The notes under the pieces are model-generated. The model had not been told where the DNA came from. It made no database searches and was given only the letters and a program-made list of their open reading frames with translations. A stretch of 64,000 nt of DNA from M3007 sp044226205. Lineage in GTDB: Bacteria > Bacteroidota > Bacteroidia > Chitinophagales > Saprospiraceae. Every line of letters starts with the position of its first letter. Position 1 is the first letter of the stretch. The stretch is taken from NCBI GenBank assembly GCA_044226205.1, contig JBGAHL010000004.1, forward strand, positions 124,001 to 188,000, given 5' to 3'. Both the position numbers and the translations under genes were made by a program. Shown one piece after another: positions 29,823 to 39,312 of the stretch.

Positions 29823-30680
29823 TCAGAGCAGCAAAGCGCCCTGACCGGCCATTTCCTCGGTCTGTTCGCCGGAGGATTCGGCGGCTTGCGCGCCGGCCGG
29901 CTCGTCGGGCAAAAGCCTTTTTACGATACGCAACTGGTGCGTGTAACGGCCTGCTTCGCGGTTAAAAATGCCGAAATGATCAAGTTTGTCGATACGAACC
30001 TGGCCCGAAGCGTGGAGCAAATAGCAGCCGCTGAGCACGATGCCTACGTGGGAAATATCGCCTTTACCATTGTCAAAAAAAGCGAGGTCGCCGGCCTGGC
30101 ATTGCTCGGCAAAATCGACCGGGCGGCCCTGGGTCACCTGCTGCCCGGCATCGCGCAGCAGCCGGATTCCGGCAAACTTGTACACCATCTGCGTCAGGCC
30201 CGAGCAATCAATCCCGAAGGGCGAGCGGCCACCCCAGAGGTAAGGCGCCTGCAAGTAACGGCGCGCAACTTTGATGATCCATTCGCCGTTGGGGGGCAAC
30301 TGGCCGGGCGTCACCACGGGTCCGGAAAACTGGTACGACTGGTCGCCAAGCTGACAGCGGAGGCCGTCGAAGCGCGGCAACACGGCGCCAAGCGTGAGCG
30401 GAACGAAGTGATCGGCCGCCATCAGGCCTTCCACGAGCGACAGGTTGATCGACTGGTGCTCGCGGTAATCGTCGTATTCGGAAGGCGTGAGCCGTTTCAG
30501 TTGCTTGGCATCCACCCAGCCCGAATAGCCGTCCCAGGCGCAGGTCACGTGCCGCCAGCTGTCTTTGTGGTCGGTCACCTCGACGGTTTCGCCAAACAAC
30601 AATTGGGACACCATCTCGCTCTTGTCGGAGGGATGGGCGCGCATTGGAGCGATAGACACTTGACAGGCGGCGTATTCCAT
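29823..30680 (-). CDS. NlpC/P60 peptidase with SH3 domain
   Basis: A 285-aa C40-family cysteine peptidase, probably cutting D-Glu-diamino acid bonds of peptidoglycan peptides. An SH3b-like domain occupies residues 5-60 (RAHPSDKSEMVSQLLFGE). The catalytic domain has Cys159 (FGIDCSGLTQ), His211 (ISHVGIVL) and His223 (LLHASG). No signal peptide is evident, so it may act on imported muropeptides in the cytosol, as YkfC-type enzymes do. This is inference. A short tail rich in Ala and Glu ends the protein. Confidence 0.9.
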   Translation of the reverse strand: MEYAACQVSIAPMRAHPSDKSEMVSQLLFGETVEVTDHKDSWRHVTCAWDGYSGWVDAKQLKRLTPSEYDDYREHQSINLSLVEGLMAADHFVPLTLGAVLPRFDGLRCQLGDQSYQFSGPVVTPGQLPPNGEWIIKVARRYLQAPYLWGGRSPFGIDCSGLTQMVYKFAGIRLLRDAGQQVTQGRPVDFAEQCQAGDLAFFDNGKGDISHVGIVLSGCYLLHASGQVRIDKLDHFGIFNREAGRYTHQLRIVKRLLPDEPAGAQAAESSGEQTEEMAGQGALLL

Positions 30681-30773
30681 AAGGAGAATGGCGTCGGTGC
30701 GGCGTTGGATGGTTTGATGCAGGAAATCTACTTCATTGTGAATTTTTCACAAGGGCAATGTCCCGCATTTTTA

Positions 30774-31865
30774 TCAAATCTTTGAAAAATAATGAAAATC
30801 GTGCCCGTTTTCGATCTTTTGCAAGGACTCGTAAATGAGGCGGATGAGGTTAGCCACATCGTCTTTGTGCGCCATTTCGACGGTCGTATGCATGTAGCGA
30901 AGCGGCAGGGAGATCAGTGCCGACGGAACGCCGCCGCCCGAGTAAGCAAAGGCGTCGGTGTCGGTGCCCGTCATTCTCGATGCGGCTTCGCGCTGGAAAG
31001 GAATATCTTTTTCCTGCGCCGCGCCGATGATCAGATCGAGCAGGTGCTGGTGTACGGCCGGTGCGTAAGTGACCGAAGGGCCATGCCCCGAGCGCACGTC
31101 GCCGTGCTTTTTCATATTGATCATCGGGGTGTGGGTGTCGTGCGTCACGTCGGTGACGATGGCGACATTGGGCCGGATGGTTTCCGCTATCATTTCCGCG
31201 CCGCGCAAACCGACTTCTTCCTGCACCGAATTGACCACGTAAAGCGTGTAGGGCAACTTGATTTTATTGGTATGGAGCAGGCGCGCCACTTCGGCCACGC
31301 AAAAGCCACCCATTCGGTTGTCGAGCGCGCGGCCGACGTAGTAACGGTCGTTCAGGATCGTGAACTCATCCTGAAAAGTGACCACGCAGCCCACGTGGAT
31401 GCCCATTTTTTGCACTTCCTCGCGGTCTTTTGCCCCAACGTCGATAGTAATATTTTCCAGCGAAGGGCTGATGTTGGCGTCTTTGTCCGTCCGGGTGTGG
31501 ATGGCCGGCCAGCCGAATACGCCTTCTACTTTTCCGCCCTGCCGCAGGTGAATGAACACCCGCATGGACGGCGCGATCATGTGGTCGCTGCCCCCGTTCC
31601 GAATGACGTGGATGAACCCGTCCTCGGTGACATAATTGACAAACCAGGAGATTTCGTCGGCATGGCCTTCGATCACGACCTTGTAGTCCTGACCCGGGTT
31701 GATGATGGCGTACGCAGTGCCGTAATTGTCGAGCCGCCATTCGTCGATGTACGGTTCGAGGTATTCCAGCCAGAGTTTTTGGCCCGAGGCTTCGTATCCT
31801 GTCGGGCTGGCATTATTGAGGTAGCGACGGAGAAATTTTTCAGAATCTGACGTAATCAGTTGCAT
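30774..31865 (-). CDS. M42-family aminopeptidase
   Basis: A 363-aa di-zinc metallopeptidase of the M42 (glutamyl aminopeptidase / TET) family, probably trimming peptides in the cytosol. Metal ligands are visible: His68 (IEGHADE), Asp near 182 (GRALDNRMGG), the QEEVGLRG glutamates, the VTDVTHD aspartate and a late His (RYMHTTVE). Family members were once mis-annotated as endoglucanases. It is a single gene on the minus strand, upstream of the NlpC/P60 gene, from which it is separated by about 90 bases. Confidence 0.92.
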   Translation of the reverse strand: MQLITSDSEKFLRRYLNNASPTGYEASGQKLWLEYLEPYIDEWRLDNYGTAYAIINPGQDYKVVIEGHADEISWFVNYVTEDGFIHVIRNGGSDHMIAPSMRVFIHLRQGGKVEGVFGWPAIHTRTDKDANISPSLENITIDVGAKDREEVQKMGIHVGCVVTFQDEFTILNDRYYVGRALDNRMGGFCVAEVARLLHTNKIKLPYTLYVVNSVQEEVGLRGAEMIAETIRPNVAIVTDVTHDTHTPMINMKKHGDVRSGHGPSVTYAPAVHQHLLDLIIGAAQEKDIPFQREAASRMTGTDTDAFAYSGGGVPSALISLPLRYMHTTVEMAHKDDVANLIRLIYESLQKIENGHDFHYFSKI

Positions 31866-31961
31866 TCGATTAAATTTTGCATGGTTTCAGGTCAAAAGGT
31901 TCAGGCAACCGGGCGAGTGGCAGATCATTTTTCTGCCCTGCAACCTGAAACCCGTTTATGA

Positions 31962-32600
31962 TCAAGCATATAGAGCGCCCCAACCTTCCGGGTTTTCCCG
32001 CCATTTGCGGAGCGTAGCCAGGTCGTCGGGACTGACATAGCCCGTGGCGACGGCTTCCCGGACGAGGGTGTCGTAGTCGGTCAGGGTTTTAAAATTCAGG
32101 TTTTTTTCAGCGAAAGCCTGGTCGGCTTTCGGGAAGCCATATTGAAAAATAGCCAGCACGCCGGCAACCTGCGCCCCCGCTTCCTGCAAGGCTTCGGCGG
32201 CTTTCAGGCAACTTCCCCCGGTGCTGATCAGGTCTTCCACGACCAGCGCGCGGGCGCCTTCAAAGGGCAACTCGCCCTCGATCAGGTTGCGGCGACCGTG
32301 GTCCTTTGCACTGGAACGCACGTACACAAACGGCTTGCCCAGCACATCGGCCAGCAAGGCGCCGTGTGCAATGCCCGCCGTGGCAACGCCGGCAACCACA
32401 TCGAAGGGCTCGAAAGAGGATGCCTCCGTGGCGAGGCATTCTTTTAAAAAGGAGCGGACAGCCGGGTAAGACAAAGCCACACGGTTGTCGCAATAGATAG
32501 GCGATTGGATGCCGGAAGCCCAGGTAAAAGGGTCGTTGGGCTGTAGTTTGACAGCCCGGATTTCTAGCAGATGACGGGCAACCTCGGCGGCGTGGGACAT
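31962..32600 (-). CDS. pyrE: Orotate phosphoribosyltransferase
   Basis: A 212-aa enzyme that makes orotidine 5'-phosphate from orotate and PRPP in pyrimidine synthesis. The PRPP-binding motif ALVVEDLISTGGSCLKA is intact, the active-site loop KDHGRRNLIEGE is present, and the length is normal. It is divergent from the Nudix gene, with a candidate promoter box inside the first codons of that gene. Confidence 0.95.
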   Translation of the reverse strand: MSHAAEVARHLLEIRAVKLQPNDPFTWASGIQSPIYCDNRVALSYPAVRSFLKECLATEASSFEPFDVVAGVATAGIAHGALLADVLGKPFVYVRSSAKDHGRRNLIEGELPFEGARALVVEDLISTGGSCLKAAEALQEAGAQVAGVLAIFQYGFPKADQAFAEKNLNFKTLTDYDTLVREAVATGYVSPDDLATLRKWRENPEGWGALYA

Positions 32601-32677
32601 GGAAACAGAGTGCAGTCGGAGAAAAAGTTGTGGAGACGGAAGAAAAACGCTTTTTTTCGCGGGAAAATACCCTCTTT

Positions 32678-33310
32678 ATGGACCAGCAAAGGTATAAAAT
32701 CTACGTCAACGGCCGACCCGTTTTTCTGGGAACGCCCGAAAGCATCGGTGAATTGGGTCTGTTCCCTGCAAAAGACGTGTATGTCGCCCCGTATTTGGGC
32801 AAACGAAAGACTATCGTACAGTATCTCGACCTGCTCGACAAAAACCAGAACGTCCAACTCGTCGCCCTTTACGGCGAACCGCTTGAACGACTGTGGCACG
32901 ATTTTCAGCACTGTTTCAAGGTCCTGGAAGCAGCCGGCGGACTCGTCACCAATACGGACGGGCAATTGCTCGTTTTTTACCGGCGCGGCTCCTGGGATTT
33001 GCCCAAAGGAAAAATCGACCCCGGCGAAACGCCCGAACAGGCTGCCGTCAGGGAAGTTCAGGAGGAAACCGGCCTGCAACACGTCACCCTTGGCCCGCCG
33101 GCGGGCGTCACCTGGCATACCTACACCCAAAAAGGCGAACGAATACTCAAAAAAACCTGGTGGTATCACATGAACACGACCGACACACAGGTCGTGCCCC
33201 AAACGGAGGAAGACATCGAGGAAATCCGATGGGTGGACCGTGAAACCTGGCTGGCCTCCTCCCCTGTGGTGTACGGAAGTATCCGAGATATTCTGACCAC
33301 ACCGTCCTGA
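32678..33310 (+). CDS. Nudix hydrolase
   Basis: A 210-aa protein with a complete Nudix box at about residues 110-132 (GKIDPGETPEQAAVREV followed by QEETGL). It fits GX5EX7REUXEEXGU and binds Mg2+ to cleave nucleoside diphosphate-type substrates. The 90 N-terminal residues are not part of the Nudix fold and look like a separate small domain (IYVNGRPVFLGTPESI). The ATG at 32678 is preferred; an in-frame start at 32630 is also possible. The substrate is unknown. Confidence 0.88.
   Translation: MDQQRYKIYVNGRPVFLGTPESIGELGLFPAKDVYVAPYLGKRKTIVQYLDLLDKNQNVQLVALYGEPLERLWHDFQHCFKVLEAAGGLVTNTDGQLLVFYRRGSWDLPKGKIDPGETPEQAAVREVQEETGLQHVTLGPPAGVTWHTYTQKGERILKKTWWYHMNTTDTQVVPQTEEDIEEIRWVDRETWLASSPVVYGSIRDILTTPS
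32687..32694 (-). promoter_or_regulatory. Candidate -7 box of pyrE promoter
   Basis: Reads TACCTTTG on the minus strand (TAnnTTTG), 86 bases before the pyrE ATG and inside the 5' end of the divergent Nudix gene. No -33 element was clear. Confidence 0.35.
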
Positions 33311-33346
33311 CCCGATTGTCCGATCATTCACCAACCCTGACTGAAT

Positions 33347-34222
33347 ATGCCTTCACGTCGTCAAGCACTCAAATCCTTAATGGTAGGCGCCGCTGCCTTG
33401 TCCACTGCGCCCGCTGAAATGTTTGGTCAAATGCCGGTATCCAATTTTGATAAAAAGTGGAAAGGAAACATCCATCACTCGGTTTGCCGCTGGTGCTTCG
33501 ACGATGTTCCGCTGGAAGAATTCTGTGTTTTTTTAAAAAAACTGGGCATCGGCGCCATCGATCTCGTGGGCCCAAAAGACTGGGGCACCCTGAAAAAACA
33601 CGGCCTGTACTCCTCCATGTGCAATGGCGCCGAAATCGGCCTTACCAAAGGGTGGAATGATCCAAAATTCCACGATCAGCTGGCTCAAAACTACCTCGAC
33701 ATGATCCCGCTCGTGTCGAAAGCAGGCTATCGCAACCTGATCTGTTTCAGCGGCAACCGCAATGGAATGGACGACGAAACCGGGCTCCGCAACTGTGTCA
33801 CCGGGCTGCAAAAAATCCTGCCCCTCGCCGAACGCTCGGGGGTGGTCATTTGTATGGAATTGTTCAATTCCAAAGTGGACCACAAGGATTATATGTGCGA
33901 TAAATCGGCCTGGGGCGTCGAGTTGTGCAAACGACTGGGCTCGGAGAACTTCAAACTGCTGTACGACATCTACCACATGCAGATCAACGAAGGCGACGTG
34001 ATCCGAACCATCCGCGACAACCACACTTATTTCGCACACTACCACACCGCCGGCGTGCCGGGTCGCAACGAAATCGACGACACGCAGGAATTGTTTTATC
34101 CTGCCATCATGCAAGCCATCGTCGAGACGGGCTTCCAGGGCTATGTAGCCCAGGAATTTATTCCGAAAGCTTCCGACCGACTCGCCTCGCTGCGCCAAGG
34201 GTTTGAAATCTGCGATGTCTGA
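33347..34222 (+). CDS. Exported TIM-barrel isomerase (hydroxypyruvate isomerase-like)
   Basis: A 291-aa protein of the xylose isomerase-like TIM-barrel superfamily. The N-terminus (SRRQALKSLMVGAAALSTAPA) resembles a Tat or lipid-free export signal common in Bacteroidota sugar isomerase/epimerase proteins. Family motifs include VICMELFNSKVDH, LLYDIYHMQINEGD and YFAHYHTAGVPGRNEID, which supply metal and substrate ligands and match hydroxypyruvate isomerase best. The substrate is uncertain. Its stop overlaps the start of the following GT4 gene, so the two are translated together. Confidence 0.83.
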   Translation: MPSRRQALKSLMVGAAALSTAPAEMFGQMPVSNFDKKWKGNIHHSVCRWCFDDVPLEEFCVFLKKLGIGAIDLVGPKDWGTLKKHGLYSSMCNGAEIGLTKGWNDPKFHDQLAQNYLDMIPLVSKAGYRNLICFSGNRNGMDDETGLRNCVTGLQKILPLAERSGVVICMELFNSKVDHKDYMCDKSAWGVELCKRLGSENFKLLYDIYHMQINEGDVIRTIRDNHTYFAHYHTAGVPGRNEIDDTQELFYPAIMQAIVETGFQGYVAQEFIPKASDRLASLRQGFEICDV

Positions 34223-35309
34223 GCGACTGATTTTTACCGTCACCAATGACCTGAGTTACGATCAGCGGATGCAGCGGATTTGCGGCACACTCGCAGAAAA
34301 AGGCTACGATGTCACGCTGGTCGGTCGGCAGCGGCCCGCCTCCATTCCGCTCGCGGCGTTGAATTTCCGTCAGCACCGGCTGAGATGCAGGTTTGAAAAA
34401 GGCTTTCTGTTTTATGCAGAATATAACCTGATTTTGTTTTTTTGGCTGCTTCGACAGCCCGCCGACGCGATCTGTTCCATCGATCTGGACAGCTTGCCCG
34501 CCGGGGCCATGGCTGCTTTGTTGCGGGGAAAAAAAAGGGTTTTCGACGCCCACGAATATTTCACCGAAGTGCCCGAGGTGGTTGGCCGACCTTTTGTTCG
34601 ATTGTTTTGGGCAATGGTGGGGCGGGTGTTTTTACCGTTTTACCGCCATGCGTACACGGTCGGCCCGGCTTTGGCCGCTATTTTTTCAAAAAAATACGGC
34701 ATCCCCTTCGAAGTCGTCCGAAATGTGCCGCGCCCAAAAGTCGTGACGCCTCCGCCGCCCGAATGTCGCTTCCTGCTCTACCAGGGCGCCCTGAACGCCG
34801 GGCGTGGCATCGAAACGGCGCTGCAAGCCATGCAGCAACTTCCCGAACTTGAACTTTGGCTGGCCGGCGAAGGCGATCTGTCGGCCGAATTGCGCGAACT
34901 GGCCCGCCAACTGGGGGTGGAAAGCCGGGTCCGATTCCTCGGTTACGTGCAGCCCGAAGCATTAAAAGTTATCACCGCCCAGGCCTGGCTCGGACTTAAT
35001 TTGCTCGAAAACAATGGCTTGTCTTACTATTACTCCCTCGCCAACAAATTTTTCGACTACGTGCAGGCGGAAGTCCCCGTGGTCACCATGGACTTCCCGG
35101 AATACCGGGCCTTGCAAGCGCAATTCCCGGTTGCCGTGTTGCTCCCGGACCTCGAAGTGAACGCTTTTGTCGAAGCGATACGCGGCCTGCTGGCGCGTCC
35201 GGAAGACTATGCCAGCCTGCAAGTGGCATGCCGCCAGGCGCGCACCGAGTGGAACTGGGACAAAGAGCAACTTGTCCTAACCCGCTGCTGGTCCCGTGTA
35301 TTTGCTTGA
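34215..35309 (+). CDS. Glycosyltransferase family 4-like protein
   Basis: A 364-aa GT-B fold glycosyltransferase. It starts MSERLIFTVTNDLSYDQRMQRIC, a pattern common to GT4 proteins in Bacteroidota, and contains VFDAHEYFTEVPE plus the donor-domain segment LYQGALNAGRGIETALQAM. The start ATG (34215) lies 8 bases inside the isomerase gene. A TTG at 34203 is less likely. The enzyme probably works in surface glycan synthesis, but no cluster is nearby to say which. Confidence 0.85.
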   Translation: MSERLIFTVTNDLSYDQRMQRICGTLAEKGYDVTLVGRQRPASIPLAALNFRQHRLRCRFEKGFLFYAEYNLILFFWLLRQPADAICSIDLDSLPAGAMAALLRGKKRVFDAHEYFTEVPEVVGRPFVRLFWAMVGRVFLPFYRHAYTVGPALAAIFSKKYGIPFEVVRNVPRPKVVTPPPPECRFLLYQGALNAGRGIETALQAMQQLPELELWLAGEGDLSAELRELARQLGVESRVRFLGYVQPEALKVITAQAWLGLNLLENNGLSYYYSLANKFFDYVQAEVPVVTMDFPEYRALQAQFPVAVLLPDLEVNAFVEAIRGLLARPEDYASLQVACRQARTEWNWDKEQLVLTRCWSRVFA

Positions 35310-35320
35310 AATACTGTTAT

Positions 35321-36295
35321 TTATGCACCCCAGGTAATTACGGTCCCGCTGTACGCGAGCCCGCCGCCGAAGCCGAAAAGCATGATCTTGTCGCCCTGTT
35401 TTACGCGGCCGTTGCGCACGGCGGTACAGAGCGCGAGCGGAATGGTTGCCGACGAGGTATTGCCGTAATCGACGATGCTTTCCAGGGTTTTTTCCAAAGG
35501 GAATCCTGTTTCTTTGGAAATGGCTTCCAGAATGCGCAGGTTGGCGCTGTGCGGGATGAACCAGTCGATCTGGTCGAGCGTCAGGCCGTTGGCCTGTGCG
35601 AGGCCCGGCATTTGCGCGGCCACCGTGGTGACTGCCCATTTGAACACTTTTCGGCCATTTTGTACGATTTTCCGATTGGTTTTGATCGGCTGTCCATCGA
35701 TCTGTTCGGCCAGCCCGGAAATATAAAGGTCGATCCCGCCTTCGCCGCTGGCGCCTGTGATACAAAAACCGACATTGCCGACCGGGTCGGCTTCGATGAG
35801 TACGGCGCCTGCACCGTCGCCAAACAACATGCAGGAAGTACGGTCGGTATAATCGGTCACGCGGGTCAGGGTTTCGGCGCCCAGCACCAGAATTTTGCGG
35901 TGCGTGCCCGCCGCGATCAGCCCTTTGGCCAGGGTGATACCATAAACAAACCCCGCGCAGGCTGCGTAAATATCCAGCGCGCCGGCCTTTTTCAGACCCA
36001 GTTTGTACTGCACGGTGCAGGCCATACTCGGCATGGGTTGGTCAGGTGAAACGGTGGCCACCAGAATCATGTCAACATCTTCGAGGGTGCCGTCGTAATG
36101 CGCGGCGAGGTCCTGCACGGCGCGCACACACAAATCGCTCGTAAACTGGTCGGGAGCGGCAAATCGGCGTGTTTTGATCCCCGTTCGGGAAACGATCCAT
36201 TCGTCGGTCGTTTCTATGATTTCTTCAAAATAATGATTGTCGATGATGCGATCCGGCACATACATCCCGATAGCGCGAAGACTTGCGTTTGGCAT
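35321..36295 (-). CDS. fabH: 3-oxoacyl-ACP synthase III
   Basis: A 324-aa condensing enzyme that starts fatty acid synthesis by joining acetyl-CoA (or a branched acyl-CoA) with malonyl-ACP. The catalytic Cys is in DIYAACAGFVYGI, the His in FIPHSANLRI and the Asn in DYGNTSSATIP. Length and N-terminus (ASLRAIGMYVPDRIIDN) are normal. It is not followed by other fab genes here and is probably a single transcript. Many Bacteroidota carry several fabH copies, so this may be one paralogue. Confidence 0.93.
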   Translation of the reverse strand: MPNASLRAIGMYVPDRIIDNHYFEEIIETTDEWIVSRTGIKTRRFAAPDQFTSDLCVRAVQDLAAHYDGTLEDVDMILVATVSPDQPMPSMACTVQYKLGLKKAGALDIYAACAGFVYGITLAKGLIAAGTHRKILVLGAETLTRVTDYTDRTSCMLFGDGAGAVLIEADPVGNVGFCITGASGEGGIDLYISGLAEQIDGQPIKTNRKIVQNGRKVFKWAVTTVAAQMPGLAQANGLTLDQIDWFIPHSANLRILEAISKETGFPLEKTLESIVDYGNTSSATIPLALCTAVRNGRVKQGDKIMLFGFGGGLAYSGTVITWGA

Positions 36296-36410
36296 AAAAA
36301 AGCACCGGGTTGATTCCCGCCGGTACGGGAAATTTCAAATGAAAAGCGAAAGTGCAGCGTCCCTTATGCAAACGAGATAAATATTCGCCTCGAAAGACCT
36401 GCCATCGGAA

Positions 36411-36418
36411 CAAAATTA
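36411..36418 (-). promoter_or_regulatory. Candidate -7 box of fabH promoter
   Basis: Reads TAATTTTG on the minus strand (TAnnTTTG), giving a leader of about 110 bases before fabH. A small hairpin (TTCCCG and CGGGAA arms) lies in that leader near 36314-36331. Confidence 0.4.
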
Positions 36419-36553
36419 GGCAGGCAAATTACATTTCAGTTTGTTATTTTGAACAAAACTGAAAAACAAGTACAAAACAAAAATACACTTCAAAGTACCG
36501 ACTTTAAATCCGGCAAACCACGCCTGCAAAAAATTAAATTTCAAAAAAGCAAA

Positions 36554-37360
36554 CTACACTTCCGGGCCCGTGTCCGTATTTCGATCCTGCCGGATGTCGT
36601 CTGACAGTTTTTGGTACAGTTCCTGCCAGTCGGGATGCAAGGCAAGCAGAGACAAATGGCGGCGGATAGTTTCAGTGTCGCCCCGCACGGCAGGCCCCGT
36701 TTGCATGCGGGCAGGAGAATCGCCCACGGCCTTTTGAAGCGTTTCCTCCATCAGGGGGTGCAGCATTTCGAAAGGAAGGTCGTGTTCGTCGAGCAGTTTT
36801 TCGGCGATGGAAAAACAGTGGTTGGTAAAATTATTGGCAAACACAGCCGCAACATGCAAAATAGCGCGTTGTGCGTCGTTCACCTGATACACCAGGTTGC
36901 CGATGACCTTGGCCGCTTTTTTTAAAAACAAAAGATCCGCCTGATCGGCCGCGTCGACGCAGAACGGAATTTTACTCCACACGGGCGTCCGCTCCCGGGA
37001 GAACGATTGCAAGGGGTAAAAAACGCCGTACCGTTCGAAATAAGGGGCCAACACCACGCCGGGCGTAGCGCCCGAGGTATGCGTGGCCAGCGCGCCCGAC
37101 AATTTGCCGGACAAAGCCCTCGCCACTTCGTCGATGGCATCGTCGCGCACGGCAATCAACAGCCAGTCGGCATCATCGGGCACCATGTCCCAATCGTCGG
37201 AATAACTGGCGCCGAGAGCCTGGGCCAGCTCGCGGGCATGGCTTTCCGTTCGGCTCACGACGTGCGCCACGGGCATGCCCTTGCCTTTGAGCCGGCGGCC
37301 CAAATGCCAGGCAATTCGCCCTGCTCCGGCTATGACGATTTTGGGTGGAAAGGATTGCAA
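36554..37360 (-). CDS. Rossmann-fold DUF2520 protein
   Basis: A 268-aa protein with an N-terminal NAD(P)-binding Rossmann fold (VIAGAGRIAWHLGRRL, about residues 9-24) and a C-terminal helical DUF2520 domain (VNDAQRAILHVAAVFANNFTNH). The arrangement resembles ketopantoate reductase and F420-dependent oxidoreductases, but the DUF2520 family has no established substrate. It is a single gene between fabH and gamma-glutamyltransferase. Confidence 0.85.
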   Translation of the reverse strand: MQSFPPKIVIAGAGRIAWHLGRRLKGKGMPVAHVVSRTESHARELAQALGASYSDDWDMVPDDADWLLIAVRDDAIDEVARALSGKLSGALATHTSGATPGVVLAPYFERYGVFYPLQSFSRERTPVWSKIPFCVDAADQADLLFLKKAAKVIGNLVYQVNDAQRAILHVAAVFANNFTNHCFSIAEKLLDEHDLPFEMLHPLMEETLQKAVGDSPARMQTGPAVRGDTETIRRHLSLLALHPDWQELYQKLSDDIRQDRNTDTGPEV

Positions 37361-37428
37361 GCGAGCGATTGGGTGTTTGTTTTAGAAATATGAGTATGTA
37401 CCTGGGCGGTGGGCAGAAGGTTTTTCGT

Positions 37429-37473
37429 TTTTAGGTTCAGATGTCGACCGAAGGGAGACATCTGAACCTAAAA
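37429..37473. repeat. 17-bp perfect inverted repeat
   Basis: Arms 37429-37445 and 37457-37473 (TTTTAGGTTCAGATGTC and complement) surround an 11-base loop. It lies about 100 bases beyond the gamma-glutamyltransferase stop. There is no T-run directly after the stem, so it may be a terminator-like hairpin or a small repeat element. Confidence 0.6.
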
Positions 37474-37576
37474 CACAAAAAAACGCTATCCTCCGCCTAG
37501 GTTTTTTCAAAAAAATATAAGTAAATCCCTAGGTCTAAACATCATCCAACTGCGCAAATACGCCATTGTCCAAGCC

Positions 37577-39286
37577 CTAAAAACCGCCCGCACAGTCGTC
37601 GCCGCGCGGGTCGGCGACGCCTTGCCAAAGCCCGTTGGGAAGGCGCATGATCGCCTCCACGCGACCGATCGGGCCGCGGGTTTCGACGTTGTGTCCTTTG
37701 GCGCGCAGTTGATCGATGACGTTTTCCGGGAAGGCGTTTTCTTCGATCATGATCTTGTCGGGCAGCCACTGGTGATGAAAACGACCGGCGGCCACAGCTT
37801 CGGGCAGCGACAACCCGAACACGTAAACATTGGTAACGATCTGGAATACGGAGGTCGGGATAGTCGTTCCGCCCGGCGTGCCGACTACCATCGACACTTT
37901 GCCGTCGCGGGCGACGATGGTGGGCGTCATGCTGCTGAGCGGGCGTTTGCCGGGAGCGATAGCATTGGGTTTGCCCCCGATGGCGCCGTACAGGTTGGAA
38001 GCGCCGGGTTTGGCGCTGAAATCATCCATTTCATTGTTCAGAATAAATCCGGCTCCTGACACCACCACCCTGCTGCCGTATGAATCATTGAGCGTCGTGG
38101 TGACCGACACGGCATTGCCCTGCGCGTCGACGATGCTGTAATGCGTCGTTTCTTCACTTTCCTTCACCCTGCCCGTGCCGACGCGGTCGCTCGGCGTCAC
38201 CCGTTCAGCCTGGAAGTTTTTGATCCTTTCCTGTGCGAAGGCATCGCTGGTCAGTTGTTGCACTGGAATCTTGTTGAAATCCGGGTCGCCGAGGTAGATC
38301 GGGCGATCGGCAAAAGCCCGGCGTTCTGCCTCCGCCATCAGGTGGATGGAAGCGCTGGTATGAAAGCCGTAGCTGGCCAGGGGGTACTGGCCGGTCATTT
38401 TCAGCAATTGAGCCAGAATAATCCCTCCGCTGGAAGGCGGCGGCATGGTGATAAAATGCAGTCCCTGCCAGTCGAACTCCAGCGGCGTTCGCCAGACGCT
38501 GTGGTAGTTGAGCAGGTCTTCTCTGGTCATCAGGCCGCCGCGTTTGCCCATCTCGTATTCGATGAGCGCAGCCGTTGCGCCTTCATAAAATCCGGCGCGC
38601 CCCTCGCCGGCGATGCGGCGCAGACTGGCGGCGAGGTCTTTCTGGATGAGCCAGTCGCCGGCTTCCCACTTGCTTTTTTTAACAAAAGCGGGCATAATGC
38701 CGCTGTAACGCAGGAAATTGATACGCTCGCTGTTGAGGTGTTCCGCTTCCTGTGCGCTGATCTGGTAGCCTTTTTCTGCCAACTGAATAGCGGGGTCGAG
38801 CAGGCGGGCCCAGGGGAGTTTGCCGTATTTCTGGTGAAATTCCCACATGCCATCCACCGTGCCCGGTACGCCGCAGGCAAAAATGCCGTAGCGGCTTTTG
38901 GCGTCGATCACCTTGCCGGCGGTATCCTGATACATTTTTTCCGTGGCGGCAGCCGGCGCTTTTTCGCGATAGTCGAGCGCGGCAGTTTTGCCTTTTTGGT
39001 CGCGGTACACCAAAAAGCCGCCGCCGCCGATATTGCCGGCCTGCGGATACACCACGGCCAGTGTAAACTGCACGGCTACCGCTGCATCGGCGGCATTGCC
39101 CCCTTGTTGTAAAATCATGATGCCAACCCTGGTGGCCAGCGGATGCGCCGTGACGACCATCGCGCTATCGCCCGTGGCGACCTTGGTGCTGTCGTAGGGA
39201 AAGGGAATAAGATTGGGCAACTGGCCAAACGCAAGGCCAGACATGAATAAAATTGCCCACAAAAGGCAGAGGAGTTTGTATTTCAT
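37577..39286 (-). CDS. ggt: Gamma-glutamyltransferase
   Basis: A 569-aa exported enzyme that cleaves the gamma-glutamyl bond of glutathione and related compounds and is matured by self-cleavage. The signal peptide is MKYKLLCLLWAILFMSGLAFG. The autocatalytic threonine lies in EETTHYSIVD (about residue 381), and the small subunit keeps NDSYGSRVV and GGKPNAIAPGKRPLSSMTPTI-type segments. The ATG at 39286 is used; a TTG at 39295 precedes it. It is divergent from the GT39 gene. Confidence 0.94.
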   Translation of the reverse strand: MKYKLLCLLWAILFMSGLAFGQLPNLIPFPYDSTKVATGDSAMVVTAHPLATRVGIMILQQGGNAADAAVAVQFTLAVVYPQAGNIGGGGFLVYRDQKGKTAALDYREKAPAAATEKMYQDTAGKVIDAKSRYGIFACGVPGTVDGMWEFHQKYGKLPWARLLDPAIQLAEKGYQISAQEAEHLNSERINFLRYSGIMPAFVKKSKWEAGDWLIQKDLAASLRRIAGEGRAGFYEGATAALIEYEMGKRGGLMTREDLLNYHSVWRTPLEFDWQGLHFITMPPPSSGGIILAQLLKMTGQYPLASYGFHTSASIHLMAEAERRAFADRPIYLGDPDFNKIPVQQLTSDAFAQERIKNFQAERVTPSDRVGTGRVKESEETTHYSIVDAQGNAVSVTTTLNDSYGSRVVVSGAGFILNNEMDDFSAKPGASNLYGAIGGKPNAIAPGKRPLSSMTPTIVARDGKVSMVVGTPGGTTIPTSVFQIVTNVYVFGLSLPEAVAAGRFHHQWLPDKIMIEENAFPENVIDQLRAKGHNVETRGPIGRVEAIMRLPNGLWQGVADPRGDDCAGGF

Positions 39287-39312
39287 GAAATGCAAATTAT
39301 CAAATATCGCGA

